Origin: a virus
IMG/VR virus record: IMGVR_UViG_3300042564_002458
Span: 56,922-120,921 of that record
Strand: one strand, 5' to 3'
Length of the DNA: 64,000 nt
Made by a program: the position numbers and the translations under genes. The first letter of the stretch is position 1. The number at the start of each line of letters is the position of its first letter. Positions 32,035 to 40,096 of the stretch are shown in pieces. A model generated the notes under the pieces. It was given only the letters and a program-made list of their open reading frames with translations, searched no databases and was not told the origin of the DNA.

Positions 32035-32895
32035 ATGTCAGGATTTACATTTAACTTTACTGAACAACAACTAGCACAAATGATACCTGGGAATTCATAT
32101 GTTTCTCAGTGGTATCAGGCATTGTGTAGAATTCTTCCAGAATATGAAATTAATACTCCACAACGAGTGGCAGCATTCGTGGCACAATGCGCTCATGAGA
32201 GTGGAAACTTTCGCTTACTCAAAGAGAACTTAAACTACAAGGCTGAGAGTTTAATGAGAGTATGGCCTAGTCGTTTCCCAAACATAGAAATCGCGCGTCA
32301 GTATGCTATGCAACCAGAAAAGATTGCCAATAAAGTTTACTGTGATCGAATGGGTAATGGTAGTGAGCAGTCAGGAGATGGTTGGAAGTATGCAGGAAAG
32401 GGATTGATCCAATTAACCGGAAAAGACAATTATACTTGGTTCGCAGAATCTATTGAAACTCCTCTTGAACAAATTCCGGAATATCTACAAACATTCGAGG
32501 GTGCTGTTCAGTCAGCCTGTTGGTTCTGGGAAGTCAATAATTTAAATCAATGGTCTGATGCAGGTGACATTCTTACACTAACAAAGAGAATAAATGGTGG
32601 GACTATCGGTCTTGAAGATCGTATTAAACATTATCAACATGCGCTTCATGTGTTAGGTGGTGCAGTTAGTGAAACTCAACATGTAACAGAATCAAGTGGA
32701 ATTGATATGTCCACTGTTATTCGTCGAGGTAGTAGAGGATCTACTGTAGCGGCCGTACAGTCTAAACTTGGTCTTACTGCCGATGGTGACTTTGGTCCAG
32801 GTACAGAAAGAGCCTTGATGGGATGGCAGCGCGAGAATGGTCTTGAACCTGATGGTATTGCCGGCCCACTAACGTTGGCTAAAATTCTCGGATAA
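32035..32895 (+). CDS. Endolysin: GH19 glycosidase plus peptidoglycan-binding domain
   Basis: 286 residues. Residues about 1-200 form a GH19 chitinase-like muramidase domain: CAHESGNFRLLKENLNY holds the catalytic Glu, and GDGWKYAGKGLIQLTGKDNY is the hallmark. Residues about 220-286 form a PG_binding_1 domain (VQSKLGLTADGDFGPGTERAL). No signal peptide, so it needs the holin to cross the inner membrane. Confidence 0.95.
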   Translation: MSGFTFNFTEQQLAQMIPGNSYVSQWYQALCRILPEYEINTPQRVAAFVAQCAHESGNFRLLKENLNYKAESLMRVWPSRFPNIEIARQYAMQPEKIANKVYCDRMGNGSEQSGDGWKYAGKGLIQLTGKDNYTWFAESIETPLEQIPEYLQTFEGAVQSACWFWEVNNLNQWSDAGDILTLTKRINGGTIGLEDRIKHYQHALHVLGGAVSETQHVTESSGIDMSTVIRRGSRGSTVAAVQSKLGLTADGDFGPGTERALMGWQRENGLEPDGIAGPLTLAKILG

Positions 32896-32897
32896 TT

Positions 32898-33344
32898 ATG
32901 TGGCAAATAATGTGGCTATTCTCTCTATTACCAGATTTTGTCTATCATATATTATTGATAGTTGGAATAGTTGCTTTTGCCGGAAGTTATCTTCTGACGA
33001 TGATTCCATTCTTTACTCAGAATGCATTTATGATTCGTATTGCCAGTATGATTCTCATTATTTTTTGTGTCTGGATGGAAGGGGGCATGGCTGTTGAATC
33101 TAAGTGGAAAGCTCAAGTTGCAGAACTTGAATTGAAGGTTGCCAAGGCAGAGAAAGAATCGGCAGAAGCAAATGGACGTATAGAAACTGTATACGTAGAT
33201 AGAATTAAAGTAGTAAAAGAAATACAATATGTAGTTCAAGGGCGTATATCTAAAGATGCTGATAAATTAGACAAAACTTGTAAAATTGATCCAGAAGCAA
33301 TTGAAATACTCAATCAATTCACACACTCTGGAGCGAAGAAATGA
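32898..33344 (+). CDS. Inner-membrane spanin-like protein (i-spanin)
   Basis: 148 residues with about three membrane helices in the first 65 residues (LLPDFVYHILLIVGIVAFAG and others), then a long charged coiled-coil (AQVAELELKVAKAEKESAEA) facing the periplasm. This architecture, directly before a lipoprotein gene that overlaps by four bases, fits an i-spanin/o-spanin pair. Extra N-terminal helices are unusual, as Rz has one. Confidence 0.68.
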   Translation: MWQIMWLFSLLPDFVYHILLIVGIVAFAGSYLLTMIPFFTQNAFMIRIASMILIIFCVWMEGGMAVESKWKAQVAELELKVAKAEKESAEANGRIETVYVDRIKVVKEIQYVVQGRISKDADKLDKTCKIDPEAIEILNQFTHSGAKK

Positions 33345-33598
33345 AATTAGCCACATTATTATTAACCATTTTGTTAACTGGGTGTGTTACACCAGTGGCT
33401 AGAAATTTTCCATCAATTCCAGAATCATTAAAAACTAAATGTGAGGATTTGACTAAAACTCCTCAAACAGATAAGTTAAGTGTAGTGTTATCAGTCGTGG
33501 TAAAGAATTATGGTCAATATCAAGAATGTAGTGCAAAAGTTGATATATGGATAGAGTGGTACAGTGAACAAAAAAAAATATTTGACTCTGTAAAATAA
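33341..33598 (+). CDS. Outer-membrane spanin-like lipoprotein (o-spanin)
   Basis: 85 residues. Lipobox LLTGC (Cys 15) after MKLATLLLTIL, then a short periplasmic part with helix and two more Cys. ATGA overlap with the i-spanin gene. Predicted to join the i-spanin to disrupt the outer membrane. Confidence 0.72.
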   Translation: MKLATLLLTILLTGCVTPVARNFPSIPESLKTKCEDLTKTPQTDKLSVVLSVVVKNYGQYQECSAKVDIWIEWYSEQKKIFDSVK

Positions 33599-33619
33599 TA
33601 ATAACAAAAGGAGCAGTCA

Positions 33620-33901
33620 ATGAATGAAATATTCAAACTGATATCCGATTTAGGTTTCCCAATTGCAGCTGCAATTGCTGGTGGCTATTTCGTTTATCTA
33701 ACAATTAAATTATTACTAGCTGGAGTATTATCAGCAGTTAAAGGTATGGCTGGTATTATCACTGCATTAGATAATCGTGTTAAAACAATGAATCACGATG
33801 TTATACGCATCGATACCGTAGTATCAAACGCGTTGGGATTAAAACCTGATGTTGATCGTGTTGCGCGTGCTGATGGTAAGAATGATGCTCGGAGAGACTA
33901 A
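33620..33901 (+). CDS. Single-helix membrane protein, paralogue A
   Basis: 93 residues. One membrane helix (LGFPIAAAIAGGYFVYLTI) and a helical tail ending in charged residues. Paralogue of 34080-34385: both have a [F/Y]GFPI start, D/N-xRxxxMxxDxIRxxxxV in the middle and a charged end. Possible holin-like or antiholin partner; this is inference from location. Confidence 0.65.
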   Translation: MNEIFKLISDLGFPIAAAIAGGYFVYLTIKLLLAGVLSAVKGMAGIITALDNRVKTMNHDVIRIDTVVSNALGLKPDVDRVARADGKNDARRD

Positions 33902-34080
33902 TGCTATACTTTGATTACACATGGAATTTGAGTGACAACGGAATTGTCTTAGACCAAGAACTTGATGCATATAAACTAGGATGGAAAGAAGGTGACTTGT
34001 TTAAGTTTGTAGACATTGACGGCAAGCGACAATTAGTCAAACTGGATCCCGTAGAAAAGTTTATAAAAGGATACGAATAA
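33901..34080 (+). CDS. 59-residue conserved phage protein
   Basis: Reads MLYFDYTWNLSDNGIVLDQ in the first 19 residues, with LGWKEGDLFKFVDIDGKR later. TAATG overlaps at both ends tie it to the two paralogous membrane proteins. I recall similar small proteins in T4-like phages of aquatic bacteria; function unknown. Confidence 0.65.
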   Translation: MLYFDYTWNLSDNGIVLDQELDAYKLGWKEGDLFKFVDIDGKRQLVKLDPVEKFIKGYE

Positions 34081-34385
34081 TGGATAACATATCAGATTTA
34101 ATTAGCAAGTACGGATTTCCTATTGTAGCAGCAGTAGGAATGGGCATGATGATAAAGTATGTGTGGACCTGGGCCACTACAGAAATCAAACCTGTCATTA
34201 GTGATGCCAACACAGTGCTTATTGCTCTTATTGATCGTATACGTATGTTAGACAACGATCTGATCCGATTGAATCAAAAGGTCAATACTGTATTGCATCT
34301 ACGTGGCAAGACCATTGAACACGAACGTGTAGAAGCCGAAGCAGACATCAATCAAAAGACCACCGAAATCAAGGAAAAAAAATGA
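34080..34385 (+). CDS. Single-helix membrane protein, paralogue B
   Basis: 101 residues. Membrane helix YGFPIVAAVGMGMMIKYVW, then a long helix with LIALIDRIRMLDNDLIRLNQKV and a charged tail. It looks like a duplicate of 33620-33901. Followed by a lipoprotein with ATGA overlap, repeating the membrane protein/lipoprotein order of the spanin pair. Confidence 0.65.
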   Translation: MDNISDLISKYGFPIVAAVGMGMMIKYVWTWATTEIKPVISDANTVLIALIDRIRMLDNDLIRLNQKVNTVLHLRGKTIEHERVEAEADINQKTTEIKEKK

Positions 34386-34723
34386 AACAGTTTCTAGCTG
34401 TTGCTGTACTAATAGTGTTAACTGGATGCAGTCTGCTGCCAAGAGCACATGATCCAGTGATGTTTGATCAGTTAATTACAGTAGATATTACCATAAAGAA
34501 AGTTGATTGTAATAATCCAGATTGGAAAATAGCATTGATTCAAACTCAACACTTATCTCAATATACTACTTGGAGAAATGATCCTCAATCGTCCAATCTT
34601 AATGGTTTGTATTTACATGTAGAGAAAATGAGTGAAGGTGGATCAAAAACTTTTTGTGAAATAGGTAAAAAAACTGCAGCTGGTAGAATTTTAGCAACCA
34701 AAACGGCCTGGGAGGGTAGATGA
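34382..34723 (+). CDS. Lipoprotein of unknown function
   Basis: 113 residues with lipobox VLTGCSLL (Cys 16). The mature part has two more Cys (VDCNNPDW, KTFCEIGK). It may be a second o-spanin-like protein or a superinfection-type lipoprotein. Overlaps both neighbours by four bases. Confidence 0.6.
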   Translation: MKQFLAVAVLIVLTGCSLLPRAHDPVMFDQLITVDITIKKVDCNNPDWKIALIQTQHLSQYTTWRNDPQSSNLNGLYLHVEKMSEGGSKTFCEIGKKTAAGRILATKTAWEGR

Positions 34724-34962
34724 TGCAATCAATTGATATACTAGAACAACTTAAAGTAGTAGATCCCATATTCATTGATATTGCTATAGAAATGCAATCA
34801 ATTGAAGATGCTTATGCTAAGGGTGAATTATCATTAGATGAACGTCTACACTTAATAAATGAAATACGTGATATTCGTGCAGCACAATGTTGTGCTGGGA
34901 ATGAAATAGCAATTAGACATCTAGTTCAAGTTTGTAACTTAATAGCCAGTATTATTAAATAA
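34720..34962 (+). CDS. Helical protein of unknown function
   Basis: 80 residues, mostly helical, acidic, with ELSLDERLHLINEIRDI and a CC pair. Last gene tightly linked to the cassette. No family recognised. Confidence 0.58.
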   Translation: MMQSIDILEQLKVVDPIFIDIAIEMQSIEDAYAKGELSLDERLHLINEIRDIRAAQCCAGNEIAIRHLVQVCNLIASIIK

Positions 34963-34970
34963 TTGTAAAT

Positions 34971-34992
34971 AATCATAAATATTTTTATGATT
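34971..34992 (+). promoter_or_regulatory. Octamer and hairpin over the start codon of 34987-35184
   Basis: CATAAATA (34974-34981) precedes the ATG by five bases, with no ribosome site. The stretch also forms a perfect 9-bp hairpin (34971-34979 with 34984-34992) that contains the ATG, so start access may be controlled, or the mRNA may begin at the ATG. Confidence 0.5.
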
Positions 34993-35184
34993 ATTATTGT
35001 TGGTTGGAATCAAGTTGATGAAATTAGTCATTGGTGTTCTGAAAACGTGGGGTATTTGATTTGGACTAACAATATCTCAGATTGGATAGGACATGGATGG
35101 TATGTGTCTCGTGTTTCAAACGGATTAAAATTAAGAATTGATAATGAAGAAAAGCGACTATTAGCCGCTTTACTTTGGACTTAA
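34987..35184 (+). CDS. LKW-family small protein, + strand member
   Basis: 65 residues with HWCSENVG and tail AALLWT, a reduced form of the LKWS family. Its stop ends one base before the stop of the convergent cyclase gene. No ribosome site; see the octamer and hairpin at its start. Function unknown. Confidence 0.65.
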   Translation: MIIIVGWNQVDEISHWCSENVGYLIWTNNISDWIGHGWYVSRVSNGLKLRIDNEEKRLLAALLWT

Positions 35185-37239
35185 TTACTTGCTTGTTGCC
35201 CTATATGTTCCGTCCCAATCTCTTGGTAAATTGGACATTTTCATTTCATAACATCTTTTTTTCCAAATAGTATAATATTCATTCATTTGTCCATCAAATT
35301 CACCCATTAAACTATCACATAAAAATATAGCGTGTTCAAATTCTTGTTTACGATATGCAACTAACATTTCTTCATGATCTTTACGACCAATTTCATATTC
35401 ACCATGAGCACCTGGATATAATTCTAATACAGTATAAATCGTAACTCCTAATGTCTTACCTTTAACTGCGATACAATCTAACTCTAATACAAAATAATCA
35501 TCTTTTACATATTCAGCAGTTTTTGGACCAAGTACGATTTTGACGCCGTACGGTTTACTCTGGCCTTCCAATCTTGAAGCCAAATTGACGCCATCACCAA
35601 GACAAGTATAGTCAAAACGCTGATCACTTCCCATGTTACCAACCACAACGGTGTCAGTATTAATGCCAAGACCCATACCAAAAGCCGGTACACCTTCTGC
35701 TGTAACTTCTTTATTAAATTCATCTAAACTTCCCATCATTTCTAAACCTGTTTTGACAGCTAACTTGGCATGATCCACATTGTTAATAGGTGCATTCCAA
35801 AATGCCATCTGAGCATCACCAATATATTTGTCTAATGTACCATTGTTTTCTAATATTTTCTTTGTCATAGCAGTCATATAACGATTCATAATCTTAGTTA
35901 AACCTTGTACATCACGACCATAATGTTCACTAATAGCGGTAAATCCACGAACATCAGTAAACATAATTGTAAGCTCTTGTTCATCTCCACCTAGTCTTAA
36001 TAATTCTGGTTGTCTTTGTAATTTGGCTACTAAATCAGGTGATAGATAACTACCAAATTGTTTCTTGATTTGTTGTTTCTGTAAGAATTCACTTACAAAC
36101 TTAATTCCATAAGCATGAAGAAGAACCAGAATAAGACCAACAACGATGATAGTGCTATCCAAAAGCCAATGATACATATCATACAAATACATGCTACCAT
36201 AAATAGTACCGCCGAGAAAAATAATGCTAGTGATAATCCCAACATAAATCCACCTTGTTAAAAATAGTAATAATAAACCTAATATTAATAATACTAAAAT
36301 CTCTAACCCATCAGCATAATATGGACGTTCAATATTAACTTGATTAACTAATGTACCAATAACTGCAGCTTGTACATAATGTGGGAACTGAGCACCAATT
36401 GCAGTAGGTACTGGATTACTTATTCCGGCGGCAGTTGGTCCAATAATAACAATAGCATCATCTAATTTTTCTGGTAAATTTAATAAATTTACACTTTGTG
36501 GAGTTTGACTCCAATCAATCCATATACGTCCAAAATTGTCAGTAGTAATCGGACCAAATTTTGGTATACGCATTTTTTCTACACCCAATTCATTTAATTT
36601 AACTTGAAATGTAGTATCATCTGATGCTACACGTAATACTTCCATGGCTAAACTTGGATATAGTTTATCATCTACTGTAATTATCAATGGTAAACGACGA
36701 TTAACACCATCAATTTCCGGCAAGGTATTAACTGTACCTATACCCGCCGCAGCATTTTCTAATATAGATACATTGGAAATAATACCAGAATATTTAATGA
36801 TACGATCTAAATATTCTGTATTCAATACGGCTGATCCTGGATTTCTTGGTGTGTTTTTAGTTTTTTGTGATGGCACATTAACCAATACAACTGGGAATTC
36901 TGTCAATGTTTTAGATAATTTAGTATCACCATTTTGTCTATCTTTTTCTGACATTAATACATTTAGTACTACTAGACCAGCGCCACGTTTGTATAAGTCA
37001 CGTATGATATCTGAGTATATAGCTCGATCAAGTGGCCATTGACCATATTTCTCTAGAGTATCTTCATCAATATTGACTGTGTAAATGTTTAATGATTTTG
37101 TAGGTTGACTGGTGATTAGTTGATCAAAATATCTGAGACGAACTGATTCTACAAATGAATAATCAGCAACACGTATACCAACAATCAGTGCTAGTGTTAG
37201 TAATGCTGTCCATGGTGATAGTATAATACGTTTAATCAT
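35185..37239 (-). CDS. CHASE2-domain class III adenylate cyclase
   Basis: 684 residues. N-terminal membrane helix (about 8-25), periplasmic CHASE2 domain (about 40-310, with WPLDRAIYSDIIRDLYKRGA), three membrane helices (about 318-390), then a class III cyclase domain (about 425-610). MFTDVRGFTAISE gives the first metal Asp; LDKYIGDAQMAFW the adenine-type Lys and second Asp; DYTCLGDGVNLASRLEG the Asn/Arg pair. All catalytic residues are present, so it should make cAMP in response to an envelope signal. Common in Burkholderiales, very unusual in a phage. Confidence 0.93.
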   Translation of the reverse strand: MIKRIILSPWTALLTLALIVGIRVADYSFVESVRLRYFDQLITSQPTKSLNIYTVNIDEDTLEKYGQWPLDRAIYSDIIRDLYKRGAGLVVLNVLMSEKDRQNGDTKLSKTLTEFPVVLVNVPSQKTKNTPRNPGSAVLNTEYLDRIIKYSGIISNVSILENAAAGIGTVNTLPEIDGVNRRLPLIITVDDKLYPSLAMEVLRVASDDTTFQVKLNELGVEKMRIPKFGPITTDNFGRIWIDWSQTPQSVNLLNLPEKLDDAIVIIGPTAAGISNPVPTAIGAQFPHYVQAAVIGTLVNQVNIERPYYADGLEILVLLILGLLLLFLTRWIYVGIITSIIFLGGTIYGSMYLYDMYHWLLDSTIIVVGLILVLLHAYGIKFVSEFLQKQQIKKQFGSYLSPDLVAKLQRQPELLRLGGDEQELTIMFTDVRGFTAISEHYGRDVQGLTKIMNRYMTAMTKKILENNGTLDKYIGDAQMAFWNAPINNVDHAKLAVKTGLEMMGSLDEFNKEVTAEGVPAFGMGLGINTDTVVVGNMGSDQRFDYTCLGDGVNLASRLEGQSKPYGVKIVLGPKTAEYVKDDYFVLELDCIAVKGKTLGVTIYTVLELYPGAHGEYEIGRKDHEEMLVAYRKQEFEHAIFLCDSLMGEFDGQMNEYYTIWKKRCYEMKMSNLPRDWDGTYRATSK

Positions 37240-37883
37240 TATCTATTTGTTAGTGCCTTTTTGTCAAAAACTGGATCACTGAAAACAATCACTTGACCAC
37301 GCATCATGATATTTTCATCATGAAGATCAGGACGAAATCCTGGTCGCATAACAACTTCATATACAATATCTAATGCAGAAATAAAATCAGGATATTTCTT
37401 GCAGTATTCAATAAAGGGAATAAAGCGTGAACTCCAGTTATCTTCTTTTCTAGCAATAACTTCACTTGGAGATATTCTTTCAATTGTTGCAATTTCTATT
37501 ATAGCATTCATTGGTTTCAACATCATGTATGCATCTTCGGAAATACGAGTCAATTTCTCTGTACGAATAGCCACTACGCCAGGAACAATACGCACGACTC
37601 GTGGACTGACAAAATGTGGCATATGTGGATTATCTTTGTGTTGAATAGACGCTTTGATCCATTCAATATAGGCAATATCTGTATCAGAAAATACTTTTAG
37701 TACATATGATAGTTGATAATTATCCCATACCGTACCGAATGATCCAGAACCTAATGGTCTGAATCCATTGTCATACAACACTTTGTGCCATTCTAGACCA
37801 AGTGGGTACTCAGCAACTTTACGAGGATTTTGTGGCAAGTTTTTGATTTTATTTTTGATGCCAACTAGTTCTGTAATTTTCAT
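37239..37883 (-). CDS. Protein-kinase-like protein
   Basis: 214 residues. GSGSFGTVWDNYQLSYVLKVF is a glycine-rich loop plus Lys, and FRPDLHDENIMM the catalytic-loop-like HxDxxxxN region. The DFG is replaced by SDPVFD. Small phage kinase-like proteins of this type occur in T4-like phages; activity and target unknown. It overlaps the cyclase start by one base, so the two may act in one signalling unit (inference). Confidence 0.72.
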   Translation of the reverse strand: MKITELVGIKNKIKNLPQNPRKVAEYPLGLEWHKVLYDNGFRPLGSGSFGTVWDNYQLSYVLKVFSDTDIAYIEWIKASIQHKDNPHMPHFVSPRVVRIVPGVVAIRTEKLTRISEDAYMMLKPMNAIIEIATIERISPSEVIARKEDNWSSRFIPFIEYCKKYPDFISALDIVYEVVMRPGFRPDLHDENIMMRGQVIVFSDPVFDKKALTNR

Positions 37884-38431
37884 CTTAGTTTAGGATTTCC
37901 AAATACTGATTCAGTAATAATATTATCAGGTAATTCTCGTTTATATGTCCCATTATCTATCATATGTAGATTAGGATCATTGAATAATTTTTGTAAAAAT
38001 TGTTGATCTGAAATTGGAGTTAAACCACGCTTTAATAATACATTTCGTAACGAATCAGATGATTCAATCCACCAACCTGATTTTGTCAATAATTGTGTTA
38101 ATTTTTCTAATGATTTATCTTTACTTGCGCGACTACCATCATGTCCTAAACCTTGTATTTTGTATCCAGTCCACGTTTCATTTGATCGTGCGGGTCGATA
38201 GAATATAGCACAATCTACGTCTGGATCTTTGTCAAAATCAACAATAGCCCAGTCACTGGGTAACAGATTACTGATATTATTGACAAAACTTCCCTGTGGG
38301 GTATTCTTATAGGCAGTTTGAACAAGAGAAATTAGATCGTCACTTACTTCTGTTTTAGCATCGTTGGAAATATCTAATTCCCAACGATTTTTGGTAAGTT
38401 TGATTTCATATAATAATTCATGTATTTTCAT
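37880..38431 (-). CDS. Conserved phage protein of unknown function
   Basis: 183 residues starting MKIHELLYEIK, with CAIFYRPARSNETWTGYKIQ and KSGWWIESSDSLRN. I recall relatives in cyanophages. ATGA overlap with the kinase-like gene. No ribosome site; the ATG lies three bases after a GATAAATA octamer, so it may be leaderless. Confidence 0.65.
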   Translation of the reverse strand: MKIHELLYEIKLTKNRWELDISNDAKTEVSDDLISLVQTAYKNTPQGSFVNNISNLLPSDWAIVDFDKDPDVDCAIFYRPARSNETWTGYKIQGLGHDGSRASKDKSLEKLTQLLTKSGWWIESSDSLRNVLLKRGLTPISDQQFLQKLFNDPNLHMIDNGTYKRELPDNIITESVFGNPKLR

Positions 38432-38434
38432 ACA

Positions 38435-38442
38435 TATATTTA
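38435..38442 (-). promoter_or_regulatory. Late-promoter-like octamer at a leaderless start
   Basis: Minus strand GATAAATA, ending three bases before the ATG of 37880-38431. It would drive the kinase-like and cyclase genes too. Confidence 0.5.
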
Positions 38443-38492
38443 TCGTTTTTGCTGGTTACGAGTTCCAGCGTGTACTCTATCTTGTACCCGGT

Positions 38493-39503
38493 TTATTTTG
38501 CGATTTGTGACCAAACTTTATTACGAATCTGATCAGTTAGTGTGTCAGGAAGTGCTACATAGTCCAATTCTGATGCCAAGGCCTTACCGTTCTTGAATGA
38601 CCAATCAAAAAACTTGATGACTTCTGCTGTGGCTTTGGGATCAGCAGGTTTAGCATAGATCAAGATAAAACTGGCACCAGCAATGGGCCAACTCTTGACA
38701 CCTGTAGCATCAATAATACTAATACCCATGCCTGGTTTGCTGAACCAGTCGGCATCAGCTGCGGCTGCAGCAAACGATTCTTCGTTAGGGTTTACATAGT
38801 GTCCGTCACGATTTTGCAATTGAAGATGTTTGATATTGTTCTTTTTAGCGTAGGCATATTCCACATAACCGATGGCACCTTTAACTCGCGTCACATTAGC
38901 AGCAACACCTTCGTTGCCTTTACCACCAACTGAACTGGCTGCGGGCCATTTAACAGCATTGCCTTTACCAATCTTGTCTGCCCAGTCCTTAGATACTGTG
39001 GCAAGATAGTCCGTAAAGTGATAAGTTGTTCCGGATCCGTCAGCACGATGTACCACTGTGATGTTTTGATTGGGCAACTTTTTACCAGGATTCAGTGCTG
39101 CTATCTTGGAATCATTCCAATTGAGAACGGTACCTTGATAAATTTCAGCCAACACTGATCCAGTTAGTCTCAGTTCGCCTGGCTTGAATCCATCTAAATT
39201 GGCTATTGGTACTACACCACCTAATATGGCTGGGAATTGCAGCAATCCCAACTTATTCAAAGTGTCTTCTGATACTGGGGCATCACTTGCACCAAAGTTT
39301 ACTGTTTTGTTTGTGATTTGTCGAACGCCACCTGAACTTCCAATGCTTTGATAGTTAAATCTTACGCCAGTTTCTTTGTTGTAAACTTCTGCCCATTTGG
39401 CATAGATAGGATATGGAAATGTTGCACCAGCACCCGTGATTTGTTGTGCCGATGTTGTAAAACTTGTCACTGCTAATATTAGTACAGCTACTATTTTGTT
39501 CAT
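38493..39503 (-). CDS. pstS: Phosphate ABC transporter substrate-binding protein
   Basis: 336 residues, full length. Signal peptide MNKIVAVLILAVTSFTTSAQ; phosphate-binding motifs GAGATFPYPIYAKW, GSSGGVRQITNK and HRADGSGTTYHFTDYL. It binds phosphate in the periplasm for the host PstCAB transporter. Phage pstS genes are well known from cyanophages, where host PhoB can control them. A Pho-box-like repeat lies upstream (39553-39570). Confidence 0.96.
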   Translation of the reverse strand: MNKIVAVLILAVTSFTTSAQQITGAGATFPYPIYAKWAEVYNKETGVRFNYQSIGSSGGVRQITNKTVNFGASDAPVSEDTLNKLGLLQFPAILGGVVPIANLDGFKPGELRLTGSVLAEIYQGTVLNWNDSKIAALNPGKKLPNQNITVVHRADGSGTTYHFTDYLATVSKDWADKIGKGNAVKWPAASSVGGKGNEGVAANVTRVKGAIGYVEYAYAKKNNIKHLQLQNRDGHYVNPNEESFAAAAADADWFSKPGMGISIIDATGVKSWPIAGASFILIYAKPADPKATAEVIKFFDWSFKNGKALASELDYVALPDTLTDQIRNKVWSQIAK

Positions 39504-39552
39504 TGTATCTCCTTTATGTACTAAGTATTTACAATAATAGTAGTATATTATT

Positions 39553-39570
39553 ATTACAGTTTTGTTACAA
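39553..39570 (-). promoter_or_regulatory. Pho-box-like repeat before pstS
   Basis: Minus strand TTGTAACAAAACTGTAAT: two 7-mers close to CTGTNAT separated by four As, 11 bases apart as in PhoB sites. It lies 50 bases before the pstS ATG and within the last codons of the small gene 39554-39646. Confidence 0.45.
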
Positions 39571-39646
39571 ATTTTTCCTTCTTTTCATCTACTGGATCAA
39601 ATGGTCTTGATGGATTCTTAGGTCTTGTATGTTTAAACCAACTCAT
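39554..39646 (-). CDS. 30-residue basic/Pro-rich miniprotein
   Basis: Reads MSWFKHTRPKNPSRPFDP and continues to a stop after 30 residues. CTTCAAGGAGACTACT precedes the ATG (a strong ribosome site), with an AATAAATA octamer 24 bases upstream. The good signals support a real gene; function unknown. Confidence 0.62.
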   Translation of the reverse strand: MSWFKHTRPKNPSRPFDPVDEKKEKFVTKL

Positions 39647-39670
39647 AGTAGTCTCCTTGAAGTACTATGA

Positions 39671-39678
39671 TATTTATT
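39671..39678 (-). promoter_or_regulatory. Late-promoter-like octamer
   Basis: Minus strand AATAAATA followed by TCATAG, 24 bases before the miniprotein ATG. Overlaps the end of the curlin-repeat gene. Confidence 0.4.
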
Positions 39679-40096
39679 GACCTTGTTGTACTATAATAGT
39701 ACCACAATTAGCAGTAGCGCAAGTATGAGTTAAAGAATATGTTTGTTGAGTAGACCCGGACTGAATACTATTCAGTCCAGTTGTATTACCATGTAATTGA
39801 ACTGCGGATTGATGATTACCTGATCCTTGTTGTAATAGATTTACACTTTTATTCCCGCCAGTTAATGATATTGAAACATCATGATTACCATTATCTTTTT
39901 GTTGTATAATTAATGAATTATTGTTATCAGTAACAATGACATTAACCGTTTTATTACTACCCCATTGCTCAATACTGGTGATATTATTTTTACCCACTTG
40001 ATTAATCATAACAGAATTATAATCACCAATTTGTTCAATATATATTGAACTTTGTGCATATGAATTAAAAACTATGAATAAGAATAGCCATCTCAT
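39674..40096 (-). CDS. Curlin-repeat protein (CsgB/CsgA-like, second)
   Basis: 140 residues. Short signal peptide (MRWLFLFIVFNSYAQ) and about five curlin-type repeats of the form xIxQxGxxNxxxI, for example YIEQIGDYNSVMINQVGKNN and SLIIQQKDNGNHDVSI. A Cys pair lies near the C-terminus. Predicted secreted amyloid-like fibre subunit or nucleator. Overlaps the FecR-domain gene by four bases. Confidence 0.8.
   Translation of the reverse strand: MRWLFLFIVFNSYAQSSIYIEQIGDYNSVMINQVGKNNITSIEQWGSNKTVNVIVTDNNNSLIIQQKDNGNHDVSISLTGGNKSVNLLQQGSGNHQSAVQLHGNTTGLNSIQSGSTQQTYSLTHTCATANCGTIIVQQGQ

Noticed and set aside
36644-37042. 132-residue + strand ORF
   Set aside because: Lies fully inside the cyclase gene on the other strand; no ribosome site or homology.
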